Below, one piece after another: positions 42,875-52,857 of a stretch of 55,520 nt of DNA (positions are counted from its first letter, which is position 1; every line of letters begins with the position of its first letter). Source of the DNA: Yersinia similis (GTDB taxonomy: Bacteria; Pseudomonadota; Gammaproteobacteria; Enterobacterales; Enterobacteriaceae); the NCBI RefSeq assembly GCF_001053095.1, contig NZ_CGBP01000032.1, forward strand, positions 1-55,520. Direction: 5' to 3'. A program made the position numbers and the translations under genes. Below the pieces are notes generated by a model. That model was not told the origin of the DNA. It did no database searches and saw only the letters and a list, made by a program, of their open reading frames with translations.

Positions 42875-45160
42875 ATGAGTAACCATAAGATCTGGCGTTT
42901 ATCTGCCGTTGCTGTTGCTTTACTGATTAGCGGTAATAGCTATGCCGATCAGACCTTCCACTTCGCTCAGCAACCGCATAACACGGGCGATCATACTGTG
43001 ATCGCCGCACCAGAGGTCAATAACTTTTCATTGGCAGATCTGACCGCCAACGCAGAAGGGCAAGCAGTGGATGCGACCAACGCAGGCGCGCTGTCGCTGC
43101 GGGTTGAACCCACTCAGGGTGACGCTCAGGCGAATGGCGTACTGGTCACCTCCGGCACCTTTACTAATCAGGCTCATGGCTCGATCACCGTGAGTGCCAG
43201 CAGTCAGGATCAACATGCTGTTGCCAGCGGGTTGCAGGCAACGGATGCCTATTGGTCCACTCTGCGTAATCAGGGTAGCATCAGTGCCACGAGCAACAGC
43301 CTACACGGCAGTGCAGAGGCCTATGGTATCCAGGCTGGCCTGGCCTTTTCCGATGCCGCCGGGGATCACTACGGTGACCATATGATGCTGAGCAACGAGG
43401 GTGTAATGCAGGTGAGTGCCACGGCCGAGCAGGACGCCTTTGCCAGCGGCATCTATACCAATGCCGGTAATGGCGTGGTCAACAATGGTCGTCTGGATGT
43501 CAGTGCTCATGCCAGTGCTGGCGATGCGCGGGCAACCGGCCTGCATACCCTCTCTGCCAACCCAGGCGTCGATCCCGATCCATGGAACCCAGCTAACCCC
43601 ACTCATCTGATGAGCAACAATGGCTCGTTGTCAGTCACGGCCAGCGGTAACAATGCGACCGCAAGCGCGATCAGTACCGAGGGCGAAGGGGTCTACATCT
43701 ACAACAACGGTACACTGATCGTTGATGCATTTAGCGATAGTGCGCAGGGCAGTGCATCCGCCTATGGTATTCATGTGCTCAACGGTAGTGCCACGATCAA
43801 CTCCAGCGGCAGAATTTTGGCGACAGCCACCGGCGGAAGCCAACAGCAAGCCTATGAAGTGATGGCCGACGGTTCGGTAGTTAATATTGAACGCTATACA
43901 CTCGCCTTGGGCAATGAGACACCGTGGGCGGTCAGTAATGGCGGTTCGATCGTGCTGGGTAACGGTACGCAAGGGGCCGATCTGGTGCTGATGGCTGGGC
44001 AGGCCAGTGAAGGTTTCGCCTATGGCAAAGAGTACAGCTTGAACAATCTGGCTTACGATACCACCACCGGCCAGCAGAGTACGGTGGGGGGGGCTATTGC
44101 TGGGTTGTACGGTATTACGCCTGATATCAAGGTGATTCACAGCGGTGGCGGCAGTAGTTCGTTGGGATCTGCCGCACTGGTGTATGCACCGGATGTCTCT
44201 CATGCCGGAGTCTCCGCATTGGCACAGCGTTCTTCCATGGAGCAGGCATCCAATATTATCTCCTCGCAACTGCATGGTCAGTTGGTAGGTAACGCAGGCT
44301 GTAACCAGAAGTTAGAGAGTGCCGATAGCTGCGTCTTTATCACACCTTATGCTGGTGAGTACCGTCGTGATCCCGTCACCTCCGGTTACAGCGGTCAACG
44401 CTATGGGGTACTGCTTGGTCAGAACCAACATTTTGGCGATTTCCAGCTTGGCTGGCACGGCGGCTATGAGAGTGCCAGCACCGATTTTAATGGTACCTCT
44501 GTAGGGCGTAAGGAGGAGATCAATACGCTGATGCTGGGGGTTCAGGGCGGAATGAAGCTCTCTGAAAGTCTGTTTATTGCGGCGACCAGTACGTGGTTCA
44601 GCAGTGACACCGATTACAGTGACAGTAATACCTACTACGGCGTGGGCAGCCAGAGCGGCAGCTATGATAGCAGCGGCCTCTATACCGATATCTCCGTGGG
44701 TAATAGCTGGCAGTTGAATCGCAACTATGCCATGACGCCGATGGTCGGGCTGACGCATATCTGGCAGCAACGCGATGGCTATACTGTCTCATCCAATAAC
44801 AGCAACTATGATCTTATCGACACCCGCTATAGCAGCTACAGCGACCATGCAGTCGCTCTCCATGCTGGAGTACGTCTCGATGGTCGCTATCCACTAACCA
44901 ACGAGACACTGCTTAAGCCGTTCTTTAATGTCGGGCTGCAACAGATGTTGTATGGCGATGAGATCACCATCGATCAGAGTATCCCTAATTCGCAGGTAGT
45001 TGGCGTAAGCACCAAGGATAAAAACACTCAGGGAACCTTCGATCTGGGTATGGCACTGGTAAGCGATAACGGTGTGTCTGCCAGCCTACAGCTATCGGGC
45101 ATGGTCAATAGTGATCGTCAGGATTTCACCGGCTGGGCAAATCTGGGCTGGGCGTTCTAG
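42875..45160 (+). CDS. Type Va autotransporter, passenger of unknown function
   Basis: A 761-aa protein. Signal peptide MSNHKIWRLSAVAVALLISG then NSYA. The passenger (about 25-460) is a beta-helix built from imperfect repeats of the type NNGxLxVxAxSxxAxAxGI (positions near 110-160, 165-200, 210-240, 275-310). The C-terminal barrel (about 475-761) has the autotransporter pattern: CVFITPYAGEYRRDP, GVLLGQNQHFGDFQLGWHG, NTLMLGVQGGMKL, ending FTGWANLGWAF. Third in an operon with a glycanase and porin, 59 bases after the porin, so the passenger may bind or process glucan at the surface; alternatively it is an unrelated adhesin. No catalytic motif recognised. Confidence 0.85.
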   Translation: MSNHKIWRLSAVAVALLISGNSYADQTFHFAQQPHNTGDHTVIAAPEVNNFSLADLTANAEGQAVDATNAGALSLRVEPTQGDAQANGVLVTSGTFTNQAHGSITVSASSQDQHAVASGLQATDAYWSTLRNQGSISATSNSLHGSAEAYGIQAGLAFSDAAGDHYGDHMMLSNEGVMQVSATAEQDAFASGIYTNAGNGVVNNGRLDVSAHASAGDARATGLHTLSANPGVDPDPWNPANPTHLMSNNGSLSVTASGNNATASAISTEGEGVYIYNNGTLIVDAFSDSAQGSASAYGIHVLNGSATINSSGRILATATGGSQQQAYEVMADGSVVNIERYTLALGNETPWAVSNGGSIVLGNGTQGADLVLMAGQASEGFAYGKEYSLNNLAYDTTTGQQSTVGGAIAGLYGITPDIKVIHSGGGSSSLGSAALVYAPDVSHAGVSALAQRSSMEQASNIISSQLHGQLVGNAGCNQKLESADSCVFITPYAGEYRRDPVTSGYSGQRYGVLLGQNQHFGDFQLGWHGGYESASTDFNGTSVGRKEEINTLMLGVQGGMKLSESLFIAATSTWFSSDTDYSDSNTYYGVGSQSGSYDSSGLYTDISVGNSWQLNRNYAMTPMVGLTHIWQQRDGYTVSSNNSNYDLIDTRYSSYSDHAVALHAGVRLDGRYPLTNETLLKPFFNVGLQQMLYGDEITIDQSIPNSQVVGVSTKDKNTQGTFDLGMALVSDNGVSASLQLSGMVNSDRQDFTGWANLGWAF

Positions 45161-45312
45161 AGGACTGGGCGCTGGCAGCGGAAATTAACTTATATCGCCG
45201 CCACCAGCGCACTGGGTATAACGGTAAAAAAGCGGATAACGGACACACTGTGGCCTAAAATAAACGCTCCAAATGCCTCAAACCCCTTTCTTTACCTATA
45301 GGCATCAGTGAT

Positions 45313-45346
45313 AGCGTCTTCCTATAAAAAATGCATAAAAGACGCT
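45313..45346. terminator. Convergent-gene hairpins between autotransporter and frwA
   Basis: AGCGTCTT pairs with AAGACGCT across an 18-nt loop. A second short stem with an oligo-T tract (ccctgacaggg, then ttttattttt) follows at about 45370-45390 on the plus strand. Together they probably end the autotransporter operon; 45161-45408 holds nothing else. Confidence 0.5.
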
Positions 45347-45408
45347 TCACTTTATCCCTATCAGCACGCCCCTGACAGGGTTTTATTTTTTGCCATTACA
45401 CTGCGAGA

Positions 45409-47910
45409 TTAAAGCTCAAGCTCTTTTTGCAATAAGGCCGCAATGGCCTCGCTGCTATTGGCACTCACCAACGCACTACGGAACTCCTCATGCATAATAC
45501 GGCGTGCAAGACGTGAGAAAATACGCATATGTTGATCGCCAGCCGCGTGTTTATTTAGCGTTAACATAATAATAAATTGTGCCTCTTCATCACCCCATGT
45601 TACCGGCTCAGACAGGCGCGCCACACTAATGGTGGATTGTTCGATATGTTCAGATTTGCTATGAGGGATAGCGAAACTGAAACCTAAACCGGTGGAGAAT
45701 ACAGCCTCTCTTGCCCACAGATCGGCCTCCAATTTTCGCGGGTAACGGCAACGGCCTGCCAGCAATAAGTTGTCAGTCATCCCTTTAATGACCTCTTCCT
45801 TGCTACGCCAGTCACTATTTAGCGTGATGCATTGCGGCGTTATCAACGGTGCATCCTGTAACGTCATGCGGAACTGGGCTAGAAGGTGCTCAACTTCCAA
45901 TGAGGTACGACAATCCATCGCCTGATTTAACAACTGGCGACAGGCACGGCTATCAAGCAGTGACAAGCGGGCTTTCGTTGCCAAGATAGACGGCGCACTC
46001 ATACTCAGTTCATCGAGCCCCAATCCAACCAATAAAGGGAGTACCGAGCCTTTCGCCCCTAATTCACCGCACAATCCAATCCATTTCCCCTGACGATGAA
46101 CCGCCTGAACCACATAATCCAGAGCGCGAAGGAAAGCCGGGTTCAAACTATTATAGTGACGCGTCACCTTGGCATTATCACGGTCTACGGCGAGCAAGTA
46201 CTGCGTTAAATCGTTGCTACCAATACTGAAGAAATCAATTTCCTCACAACACTGATCGATAATGAACATCACCGATGGCACTTCCAGCATGATGCCCAAT
46301 GGAATTTTTTCATCGAAAGGGATGTGATCGGCACGCAGGGTTTGTTTTACCTCTGCCAACTGCTCTTTAATCCAAAGGATCTCTTCCATGGAGGAGATCA
46401 TCGGGATCATGATTTTCAGCGAGCCATGGGCTGAAGCCCGTAAAATGGAACGTAGCTGGGTACGGAACAACGTAAGGTATTCTTCATAAATACGTACCGC
46501 CCGGTAACCGAGGAATGGATTATTCTCGGCGGGAATATTTAAATACTCTACGGGCTTGTCGCCACCGATATCCATCGTGCGCACAATAATACTGCGCCCT
46601 CCTGCTGCCTCTAGCGCCTGACAGTAAATGTTGTATAGCTTATCTTCGCTAGGGGCGCTGGGGCGATCCATATACAGCATTTCAGTACGAAATAAGCCAA
46701 TGGCCTCAGCCCCATTCGCGAATGCGGCGGCAGATTCCACAGAATGGGCAATATTCGCCGCCACTTCGATACGGACACCGTCAATAGTCTTGCCTTCTTG
46801 AGACAACCAGGCACGTTGTTGCTCACGAAGTTGTACTTGCAAGTCGTCTTCTTGTTGATAATAGCGCCTCACGGTGTCATTGAGTTCAACGACCAAAAGA
46901 CCTGCATTGCCATCAATTTGCACCTGCTGCCCTATCCAAGGTGATAAAGCATTGATATCCATTCCCACCAGCGTTGGGATATTGAAAGAACGCGCCAGGA
47001 TCACCGTATGAGAGGTCGTCCCCCCATTCCGCAGTATCAAACCTTTTAATAACGATTTATCCAGCTCAAGGAATTGGCTGGGCGTGAGCTCATCAGCCAT
47101 GCAGATAGCCACTTGAGTTAACTGGCCCGGCGCGGGGAAACGAGACTCACCATAGATATGTTGTAATAACTGAAAGCAGACATCCCGAACATCCAGAACA
47201 CGCTCTTGCAGATAGCAACTACCAGATTGTTCAAATTGAGCACAAAAATGATCGGCTGTCGCGATAACTGCTTGGGCGCAACTCAAACCGGTTAAGACAC
47301 CGCCCAGTAAGTGTTGATGTAGCGAGATGTCGCTGGCCAAAGAGCGATGCGCTTCCAGAATAGCACTCGCCGTACCGTCATTATCCAGTAACCGCAATTC
47401 GAGGGTTCTAACCAATTGCTTTAAACCGCGATCCAATTCAGATTGTTCGTTTTCGATACATTGTGTCGCTGGAATCTCACCTAAATCATGAAAATCCAAA
47501 GACTTAAGATGTATCAGGGCACCACCGGCACTCCCCTCGCAAACGGTGCGAGCACGTAAAAATGTGGGCTTAAGGTTTAATAGCGATTCCGGGATATTCT
47601 GGCTTTCCATTTCCGTTGCTTTAGGCAGCGGAGTATCACAATGAGGGAATTCATCACGTATAAATAGGCTCAGTTGCTCATAAGCCTGTAGCTCATCAAT
47701 ACCATTGACAAGAATATGACACTCATCCCCTTGAAGAGTATTGGTGCCAATCAACGCAAGTGCGCTTTTAGCGTCCCCACGGCGATCAGTTCGTACATTG
47801 TGCCATTCAATCATTGAAGCAAAGGTATTACAGAGAATTTCAACCTGACTGGCTGGTCGGGCATGAACTCCGTTGGATAAATCACAGGTAAATTTAATAA
47901 CAAGAGCCAT
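45409..47910 (-). CDS. frwA: PTS multiphosphoryl transfer protein HPr-EI-EIIA(Fru), FrwA/PtsA-like
   Basis: An 833-aa protein, the length of E. coli FrwA (PtsA). HPr domain at about 1-90 with His16 in NGVHARPAS; enzyme I domain at about 115-670 with the active His near residue 300 (GGTTSHTVIL), then LFRTEMLYMDRP and the pyruvate-binding end (LCGELGA); EIIA(Fru) at about 690-833 with His near 748 (FAIPHSKSEH). It passes phosphate from PEP to the FrwB/FrwD and FrwC proteins encoded divergently. Divergent promoters share the 47911-48220 gap, which has no other gene. Confidence 0.93.
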   Translation of the reverse strand: MALVIKFTCDLSNGVHARPASQVEILCNTFASMIEWHNVRTDRRGDAKSALALIGTNTLQGDECHILVNGIDELQAYEQLSLFIRDEFPHCDTPLPKATEMESQNIPESLLNLKPTFLRARTVCEGSAGGALIHLKSLDFHDLGEIPATQCIENEQSELDRGLKQLVRTLELRLLDNDGTASAILEAHRSLASDISLHQHLLGGVLTGLSCAQAVIATADHFCAQFEQSGSCYLQERVLDVRDVCFQLLQHIYGESRFPAPGQLTQVAICMADELTPSQFLELDKSLLKGLILRNGGTTSHTVILARSFNIPTLVGMDINALSPWIGQQVQIDGNAGLLVVELNDTVRRYYQQEDDLQVQLREQQRAWLSQEGKTIDGVRIEVAANIAHSVESAAAFANGAEAIGLFRTEMLYMDRPSAPSEDKLYNIYCQALEAAGGRSIIVRTMDIGGDKPVEYLNIPAENNPFLGYRAVRIYEEYLTLFRTQLRSILRASAHGSLKIMIPMISSMEEILWIKEQLAEVKQTLRADHIPFDEKIPLGIMLEVPSVMFIIDQCCEEIDFFSIGSNDLTQYLLAVDRDNAKVTRHYNSLNPAFLRALDYVVQAVHRQGKWIGLCGELGAKGSVLPLLVGLGLDELSMSAPSILATKARLSLLDSRACRQLLNQAMDCRTSLEVEHLLAQFRMTLQDAPLITPQCITLNSDWRSKEEVIKGMTDNLLLAGRCRYPRKLEADLWAREAVFSTGLGFSFAIPHSKSEHIEQSTISVARLSEPVTWGDEEAQFIIMLTLNKHAAGDQHMRIFSRLARRIMHEEFRSALVSANSSEAIAALLQKELEL

Positions 47911-48021
47911 GATGCTTCCCTGATGAGATTAATTAATTGTTTACAGGTTAAAAAATCTGTTCGCATTAAGCTATGTGACAAAACTGCCAAATGCTGGACA
48001 AATGTAATCAATTGGAGTTTT

Positions 48022-48037
48022 CGTGTTCGATGTCACA
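48022..48037. promoter_or_regulatory. Possible CRP site in the frwA/frwC divergent promoter region
   Basis: CGTGT-N6-TCACA, one half perfect and the other 3 of 5 against TGTGA-N6-TCACA. PTS operons for non-preferred sugars are commonly under CRP, but the match is modest. Confidence 0.3.
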
Positions 48038-48220
48038 AGTTGCGACTTTTCGCGGTATTCACGGTAACGCGGGAAACATTTGAGTGGGATCTCATTTTTT
48101 TGGTTGTATTACAAAAGTCCAGTAAATGTTCTTTTTCTCTTCTGTTTTCCTTGAAGGCTAAGGCCTATTGTTTAACACATTGAGCACATGAAAAAACGAC
48201 ACAACCTCTGGAGCTAACGT

Positions 48221-49300
48221 ATGAATGAGTTGGTGCAAATACTAAAAAATACTCGCCAGCACCTTATGACCGGTGTGTCTCATATGATCCCTTTCGTGGT
48301 CTCTGGTGGCATTCTTTTGGCTATATCCGTCATGCTATACGGGAAGGGAGCTGTACCCGATGTTGCTACTGACCCAAACTTGAAAAAGCTTTTTGACGTA
48401 GGTGTTGCCGGTTTAACACTGATGGTCCCATTCTTAGCGGCCTATATAGGCTATTCCATTTCTGAACGTGCGGCGCTGGCACCTTGTGCTATCGGTGCCT
48501 GGGTTGGTAATAGCTTCGGTGCAGGGTTCTTTGGCGCGCTTATTGCCGGGATGATCGGCGGGATTATCGTATATTACTTGAAAAAAATTCGCGTCCCAAA
48601 AGTGCTTCGCTCGGTGATGCCAATATTTGTGATCCCCATTATTGGTACCTTCATTACTGCCGGGATAATGATGTGGGGGCTTGGCGAGCCTGTCGGTGTA
48701 TTGACCGCCAATCTGACACATTGGCTACAAGGAATGCAGCAAGGAAGTATTTTGTTACTAGCCGCAATCATGGGCTTGATGCTGGCATTTGATATGGGTG
48801 GGCCGGTCAACAAAGTTGCCTATGCTTTTATGTTGATTTGCGTTTCACAAGGCATTTATACCGTCGTCGCCATTGCAGCGGTTGGGATTGCAGTCCCGCC
48901 TTTAGGTATGGGACTTGCCACACTCATTAATCGTAAAAACTTTACCATTGAAGAGCGAGAAGCCGGAAAAGCGGCACTGGTTATGGGTTGTGTCGGCATC
49001 ACAGAAGGCGCGATCCCCTTTGCGGCCTCAGATCCGTTACGCGTTATTCCTTCCATTATGTTTGGTGCCGTATGCGGAACGGTCACCGTCGCCTTATTCG
49101 GTGCGCAATGTTATGCCGGATGGGGGGGACTCATCGTTTTACCGGTTGTTGATGGCAAGTTAGGTTATATCGCCGGGCTGGCCGTTGGTGCCATTGTGAC
49201 TGCATTGTGTGTCAATTTGCTGAAGTCCATGACGCGTAAAAATCAATTGATTATTCAGACGAAAGAAGATGACTTCGATATAGATTTTGAAATTAAGTAA
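48221..49300 (+). CDS. frwC: PTS fructose-like EIIC, FrwC
   Basis: A 359-aa integral membrane protein, the length of E. coli FrwC. Landmarks of the fructose EIIC family: LMTGVSHMIPFVVSGGILLA at the start, MVPFLAAYIGYSISER, DMGGPVNKVAYAF and GITEGAIPFAASDPLRVIPS. It forms the sugar channel; the EIIA function is supplied by FrwA and EIIB by FrwB and FrwD. In E. coli the associated enzyme PflD acts on 1,5-anhydromannitol 6-phosphate, so the transported sugar may be 1,5-anhydromannitol. Confidence 0.93.
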   Translation: MNELVQILKNTRQHLMTGVSHMIPFVVSGGILLAISVMLYGKGAVPDVATDPNLKKLFDVGVAGLTLMVPFLAAYIGYSISERAALAPCAIGAWVGNSFGAGFFGALIAGMIGGIIVYYLKKIRVPKVLRSVMPIFVIPIIGTFITAGIMMWGLGEPVGVLTANLTHWLQGMQQGSILLLAAIMGLMLAFDMGGPVNKVAYAFMLICVSQGIYTVVAIAAVGIAVPPLGMGLATLINRKNFTIEEREAGKAALVMGCVGITEGAIPFAASDPLRVIPSIMFGAVCGTVTVALFGAQCYAGWGGLIVLPVVDGKLGYIAGLAVGAIVTALCVNLLKSMTRKNQLIIQTKEDDFDIDFEIK

Positions 49301-49320
49301 CTCATCACAAGGAATATTCC

Positions 49321-49641
49321 ATGACCAAGATTATTGCGGTAACCGCATGCCCATCAGGTGTTGCTCATACATATATGGCGGCAGAAGCATTGGAAAGTGC
49401 AGCAAAAGCCAAAGGTTGGGAGGTTAAAGTCGAAACGCAAGGCTCTATTGGCCTGGAAAATGAGCTAACCCCAGCTGAAATCGCTGATGCTGATATGGTC
49501 ATTCTGACAAAAGATATTGGTATTAAGTTTGAAGAACGTTTTGTGGGTAAAACAATCGTGCGAGTCAATATTAGTGACGCCGTAAAACGAGCTGACGCGA
49601 TAATGAATAAAATAAGCACTCATCTTTCTCAAAATACGTAA
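49321..49641 (+). CDS. frwB: PTS fructose-like EIIB, FrwB
   Basis: A 106-aa soluble EIIB(Fru) domain. The phospho-cysteine is Cys10 in the motif TACPSGVAHTYMAAEAL. It takes phosphate from the EIIA domain of FrwA and passes it to the sugar on FrwC. AAGGAA lies about 10 nt before the ATG. The gene follows frwC by 20 nt and precedes pflD by 50 nt. Confidence 0.92.
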   Translation: MTKIIAVTACPSGVAHTYMAAEALESAAKAKGWEVKVETQGSIGLENELTPAEIADADMVILTKDIGIKFEERFVGKTIVRVNISDAVKRADAIMNKISTHLSQNT

Positions 49642-49691
49642 TGTTTTTTTGCTATATCACCCGTTCGTCCTTTTAAATAAAGGAGGTTGTT

Positions 49692-51989
49692 TTGAATAAT
49701 CGAACTCAACGTCTTAAAAGCGCACTCTTTTCCAACCCGCGAGAAATTTCGTTGGAACGCGCGATACTCTATACCTCCAACCATAAACAAACGGAAGGCG
49801 AACCGGTTATCATCCGCCGCGCTAAAGCCACGGCGCATATCCTCGATCATGTCAATATCACCATTCGAGATGATGAATTGATTGCCGGCAACCGCACGGT
49901 AAAACCGCGAGCCGGGATCATCTCACCCGAAATGGACCCTTATTGGCTGCTGAAAGAACTGGATCAGTTCCCAAGTCGACCACAAGATCGTTTTGAAATC
50001 AGCGAAGAAGATAAATGTATTTATCGCGAGCAGCTTTACCCCTATTGGGAAAAACGCTCAATGAAAGATTTTATCAACGGCCAAATGACTGATGAGGTGA
50101 AGACAGCGGTCAATACACAAATTTTTAGCATTAACCAGACAGATAAAGGACAGGGTCACATTATTATCGACTACCCACGTCTGCTGAATAACGGCCTTTC
50201 TGCACTGATTGAAGACATGACACATCATTGTCATGAGCAACCCGATAATCACTTCTTTAAAGCCGCATTGATTCTTCTTGAGGCCTCACAACGCCATATT
50301 TTACGCTACGCTCTTTTGGCCGATGAAATAGCTGAAGCCTGCACAGATCCTGTTCGTCGTGAAGAACTACAGCAAATGGCCGCTATCGCGCGTCATAATG
50401 CGGTTCATCGGCCTGAAGAGTTCTGGCAAGCCTGTCAGCTGTTCTGGTACATGAACGTGATTTTACAGTATGAATCCAATGCCAGTTCACTGTCGTTAGG
50501 CCGTTTTGACCAATATATGCTCCCGTATTATCAAACATCACTCAACCGAGGACATACTCCTGCTTTTCTGCAAGAACTGCTGGAGTCATTGTGGGTGAAA
50601 TGCAACGACATCGTGTTATTACGCTCAACAGGTAGCGCCCGTTATTTTGCCGGGTTCCCAACCGGTTATACCGCATTACTGGGCGGCGTAACCGAAAATG
50701 GCCGCAGTGCGGTTAATGTCCTCTCTTTCCTTTGTTTAGAGGCGTATCAACATGTTCAACTACCACAACCTAATTTAGGTGTGCGCATCAATGAACTTAT
50801 TGACCGCCCATTCCTGAGAAAAACAGTGGAAACCATTCGGTTGGGCACCGGTATTCCACAAATATTTAATGATGAGGTGGTGATCCCCGCCTTCCTGAAT
50901 CGAGGTGTTTCGTTAGAGGATGCGCGCGATTATGCCGTTGTGGGCTGTGTAGAACTGTCAATCCCAGGTAAAACCTATGGATTACATGATATTGCCATGT
51001 TCAATTTACTCAAAGTCATGGAAATCACGATACATGAAAATGCAGGGAATCATGAGATTACCTATGAAGCATTACTGGCCCAAATTCGAGAAAAAATCCG
51101 TTACTACATCAGGTTAATGGTTGAAGGCAGTAACATCTGTGATATTGGTCATCGTGACTGGGCTCCGGTTCCTCTACTTTCGTCATTTATCGATGACTGC
51201 ATCATCAAAGGGAAAGATATTACCGCAGGAGGGGCGCGTTACAACTTCTCTGGTGTGCAAGGTATTGGTATTGCCAATCTAAGTGACTCGTTACATGCAC
51301 TAAAAGGCATGGTGTTTGAACAAAATCGCATGAGTTTTGATGAACTGATTAACGTCCTTAACGCCAATTTTGCTACCCCGGAGGGTGAAAAAATTCGGGC
51401 GCGGCTGATTAACCATTTCGATAAATACGGTAATGATATTGATCAGGTGGACAATATTAGCGCTGATCTGCTGCGCTTTTACTGTAAAGAAGTTGAGAAA
51501 TACACCAATCCACGTGGGGGCCAGTTTACGCCAGGTTCGTATACCGTCTCTGCGCATATTCCTCTTGGCTCTGTCGTGGGTGCAACACCCGATGGTCGTT
51601 TTGCAGGGGAACAATTAGCCGATGGTGGCCTTTCGCCCATGCTCGGTCAGGATGGGCAAGGTCCAACCGCAGTGCTGAAGTCAGTCAGTAAGTTGGATAA
51701 TTATTTACTGTCAAACGGGACGCTGCTAAATGTGAAATTCACACCATCAACATTAGCCGGTGAACAAGGGCTAAATAAACTTGCCGATTTCTTACACGCA
51801 TTCACCAAGTTGAAATTGCAACATATCCAATTCAATGTGGTTAATGCTGATACGCTTCGAGAAGCACAGCAACGGCCTAAGGATTTTGCAGGGCTTGTGG
51901 TGCGCGTTGCGGGATACAGTGCCTTCTTTGTTGAGTTATCGAAGGAGATCCAAGATGATATCATCCGCCGCACTGCACATCAGCTGTAA
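49692..51989 (+). CDS. pflD: Glycyl radical enzyme PflD
   Basis: A 765-aa glycyl radical enzyme nearly collinear with E. coli PflD as I remember it. The thiyl-radical Cys lies in VVGCVELSIPGKTYG (about residue 418), and the radical glycine loop is VVRVAGYSAFF near the C-terminus (about residue 741). Named for pyruvate formate-lyase but of the dehydratase-like branch. Recent work on E. coli reported that PflD opens the ring of 1,5-anhydromannitol 6-phosphate to 1-deoxyfructose 6-phosphate. The start is TTG at 49692 with a perfect AGGAGG five bases upstream; no in-frame ATG fits. Oxygen-sensitive; needs PflC. Confidence 0.93.
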   Translation: MNNRTQRLKSALFSNPREISLERAILYTSNHKQTEGEPVIIRRAKATAHILDHVNITIRDDELIAGNRTVKPRAGIISPEMDPYWLLKELDQFPSRPQDRFEISEEDKCIYREQLYPYWEKRSMKDFINGQMTDEVKTAVNTQIFSINQTDKGQGHIIIDYPRLLNNGLSALIEDMTHHCHEQPDNHFFKAALILLEASQRHILRYALLADEIAEACTDPVRREELQQMAAIARHNAVHRPEEFWQACQLFWYMNVILQYESNASSLSLGRFDQYMLPYYQTSLNRGHTPAFLQELLESLWVKCNDIVLLRSTGSARYFAGFPTGYTALLGGVTENGRSAVNVLSFLCLEAYQHVQLPQPNLGVRINELIDRPFLRKTVETIRLGTGIPQIFNDEVVIPAFLNRGVSLEDARDYAVVGCVELSIPGKTYGLHDIAMFNLLKVMEITIHENAGNHEITYEALLAQIREKIRYYIRLMVEGSNICDIGHRDWAPVPLLSSFIDDCIIKGKDITAGGARYNFSGVQGIGIANLSDSLHALKGMVFEQNRMSFDELINVLNANFATPEGEKIRARLINHFDKYGNDIDQVDNISADLLRFYCKEVEKYTNPRGGQFTPGSYTVSAHIPLGSVVGATPDGRFAGEQLADGGLSPMLGQDGQGPTAVLKSVSKLDNYLLSNGTLLNVKFTPSTLAGEQGLNKLADFLHAFTKLKLQHIQFNVVNADTLREAQQRPKDFAGLVVRVAGYSAFFVELSKEIQDDIIRRTAHQL

Positions 51990-52830
51990 AGTCATGACAA
52001 GACGCGCCAATACTGCGCGCATCTTCAATATCCAACGTTATTCACTCAATGATGGGCAAGGTATTCGGACGGTCATTTTTTTTAAAGGTTGTCCACATAA
52101 ATGCCCGTGGTGCGCAAATCCTGAATCGCTCTCACCCAAGATTGAAATAGTCCGCCGAGAGAGTAAATGCTTACATTGCGCTTCCTGCCCAAACGATGTC
52201 GATGAATGCCCTTCTGGGGCATTAGAACGTATCGGTCGTGATGTGACGCTGGATGAACTTGAGCATGAAATATTAAAAGACGAGATCTTCTTTCGCACAT
52301 CAGGGGGGGGTGTAACACTCTCGGGAGGTGAAGTGCTTATGCAGGCAAAATTTGCTACCCAATTTCTAAAACGCATACGCCAATGGGGAATTAAAACGGC
52401 CATTGAAACGGCGGGCGATGCACCAGCAAAGCGATTATTACCTTTAGCCCAACAGTGCAATGAGGTTTTATTCGACTTAAAAATTATGGATGAAAAGCAG
52501 TCGCAAGATATATTGAATATAAACTTAGTCCGAGTACTGGATAATTTACGCTTACTGGTGGCAGAAGGAATTACGGTGATCCCTCGTTTACCCTTAATTC
52601 CAGGTTACACCCTCAGTGAGGAAAATGTTCAGCGTGTCTTGGCTATCCTGGCACCGCTAAACTTGATTGAATTGCATCTTTTGCCCTTTCATCAATATGG
52701 CGAGCCTAAATATAGGTTATTAGGTCAGGCTTGGGCGATGAAAGAGGTTGCTACGCCGGTCCCTGCAGCAATTAATCAGCTTAAATTACTTGTTGAAGCT
52801 TCAGGCTATCGGGTTACGATTGGTGGGTAA
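51955..52830 (+). CDS. pflC: Glycyl radical enzyme activase PflC (radical SAM)
   Basis: A 292-aa radical SAM protein, the length of E. coli PflC. The CxxxCxxC cluster motif is GCPHKCPWC; an inserted cysteine-rich ferredoxin-like part follows (CLHCASCPNDVDECPSGA). SGGGVTLSGGEVLMQ and IETAGDAPAKRLLP are typical of activases. It generates the glycyl radical on PflD using SAM. The start is set at 51955, where AAGGAGA is about 7 nt upstream; it overlaps the end of pflD by 35 nt, as expected for coupled expression. Confidence 0.92.
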   Translation: MISSAALHISCKVMTRRANTARIFNIQRYSLNDGQGIRTVIFFKGCPHKCPWCANPESLSPKIEIVRRESKCLHCASCPNDVDECPSGALERIGRDVTLDELEHEILKDEIFFRTSGGGVTLSGGEVLMQAKFATQFLKRIRQWGIKTAIETAGDAPAKRLLPLAQQCNEVLFDLKIMDEKQSQDILNINLVRVLDNLRLLVAEGITVIPRLPLIPGYTLSEENVQRVLAILAPLNLIELHLLPFHQYGEPKYRLLGQAWAMKEVATPVPAAINQLKLLVEASGYRVTIGG

Positions 52831-52857
52831 AACAAATTCAATGGGCATAGTGACAAT

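Noticed and set aside
42875-44200. Repetitive passenger as a CRISPR or satellite repeat
   Set aside because: The repeats are degenerate at DNA level and keep a reading frame; they are protein beta-helix repeats.
43631-44275. 214-codon antisense frame inside the autotransporter gene
   Set aside because: Long only because of the GC-biased repeats; the sense strand encodes a clear passenger and barrel.
51835-51954. N-terminal extension of pflC
   Set aside because: These 40 codons lie within pflD; a good ribosome binding site precedes the ATG at 51955, giving 292 aa as in E. coli.
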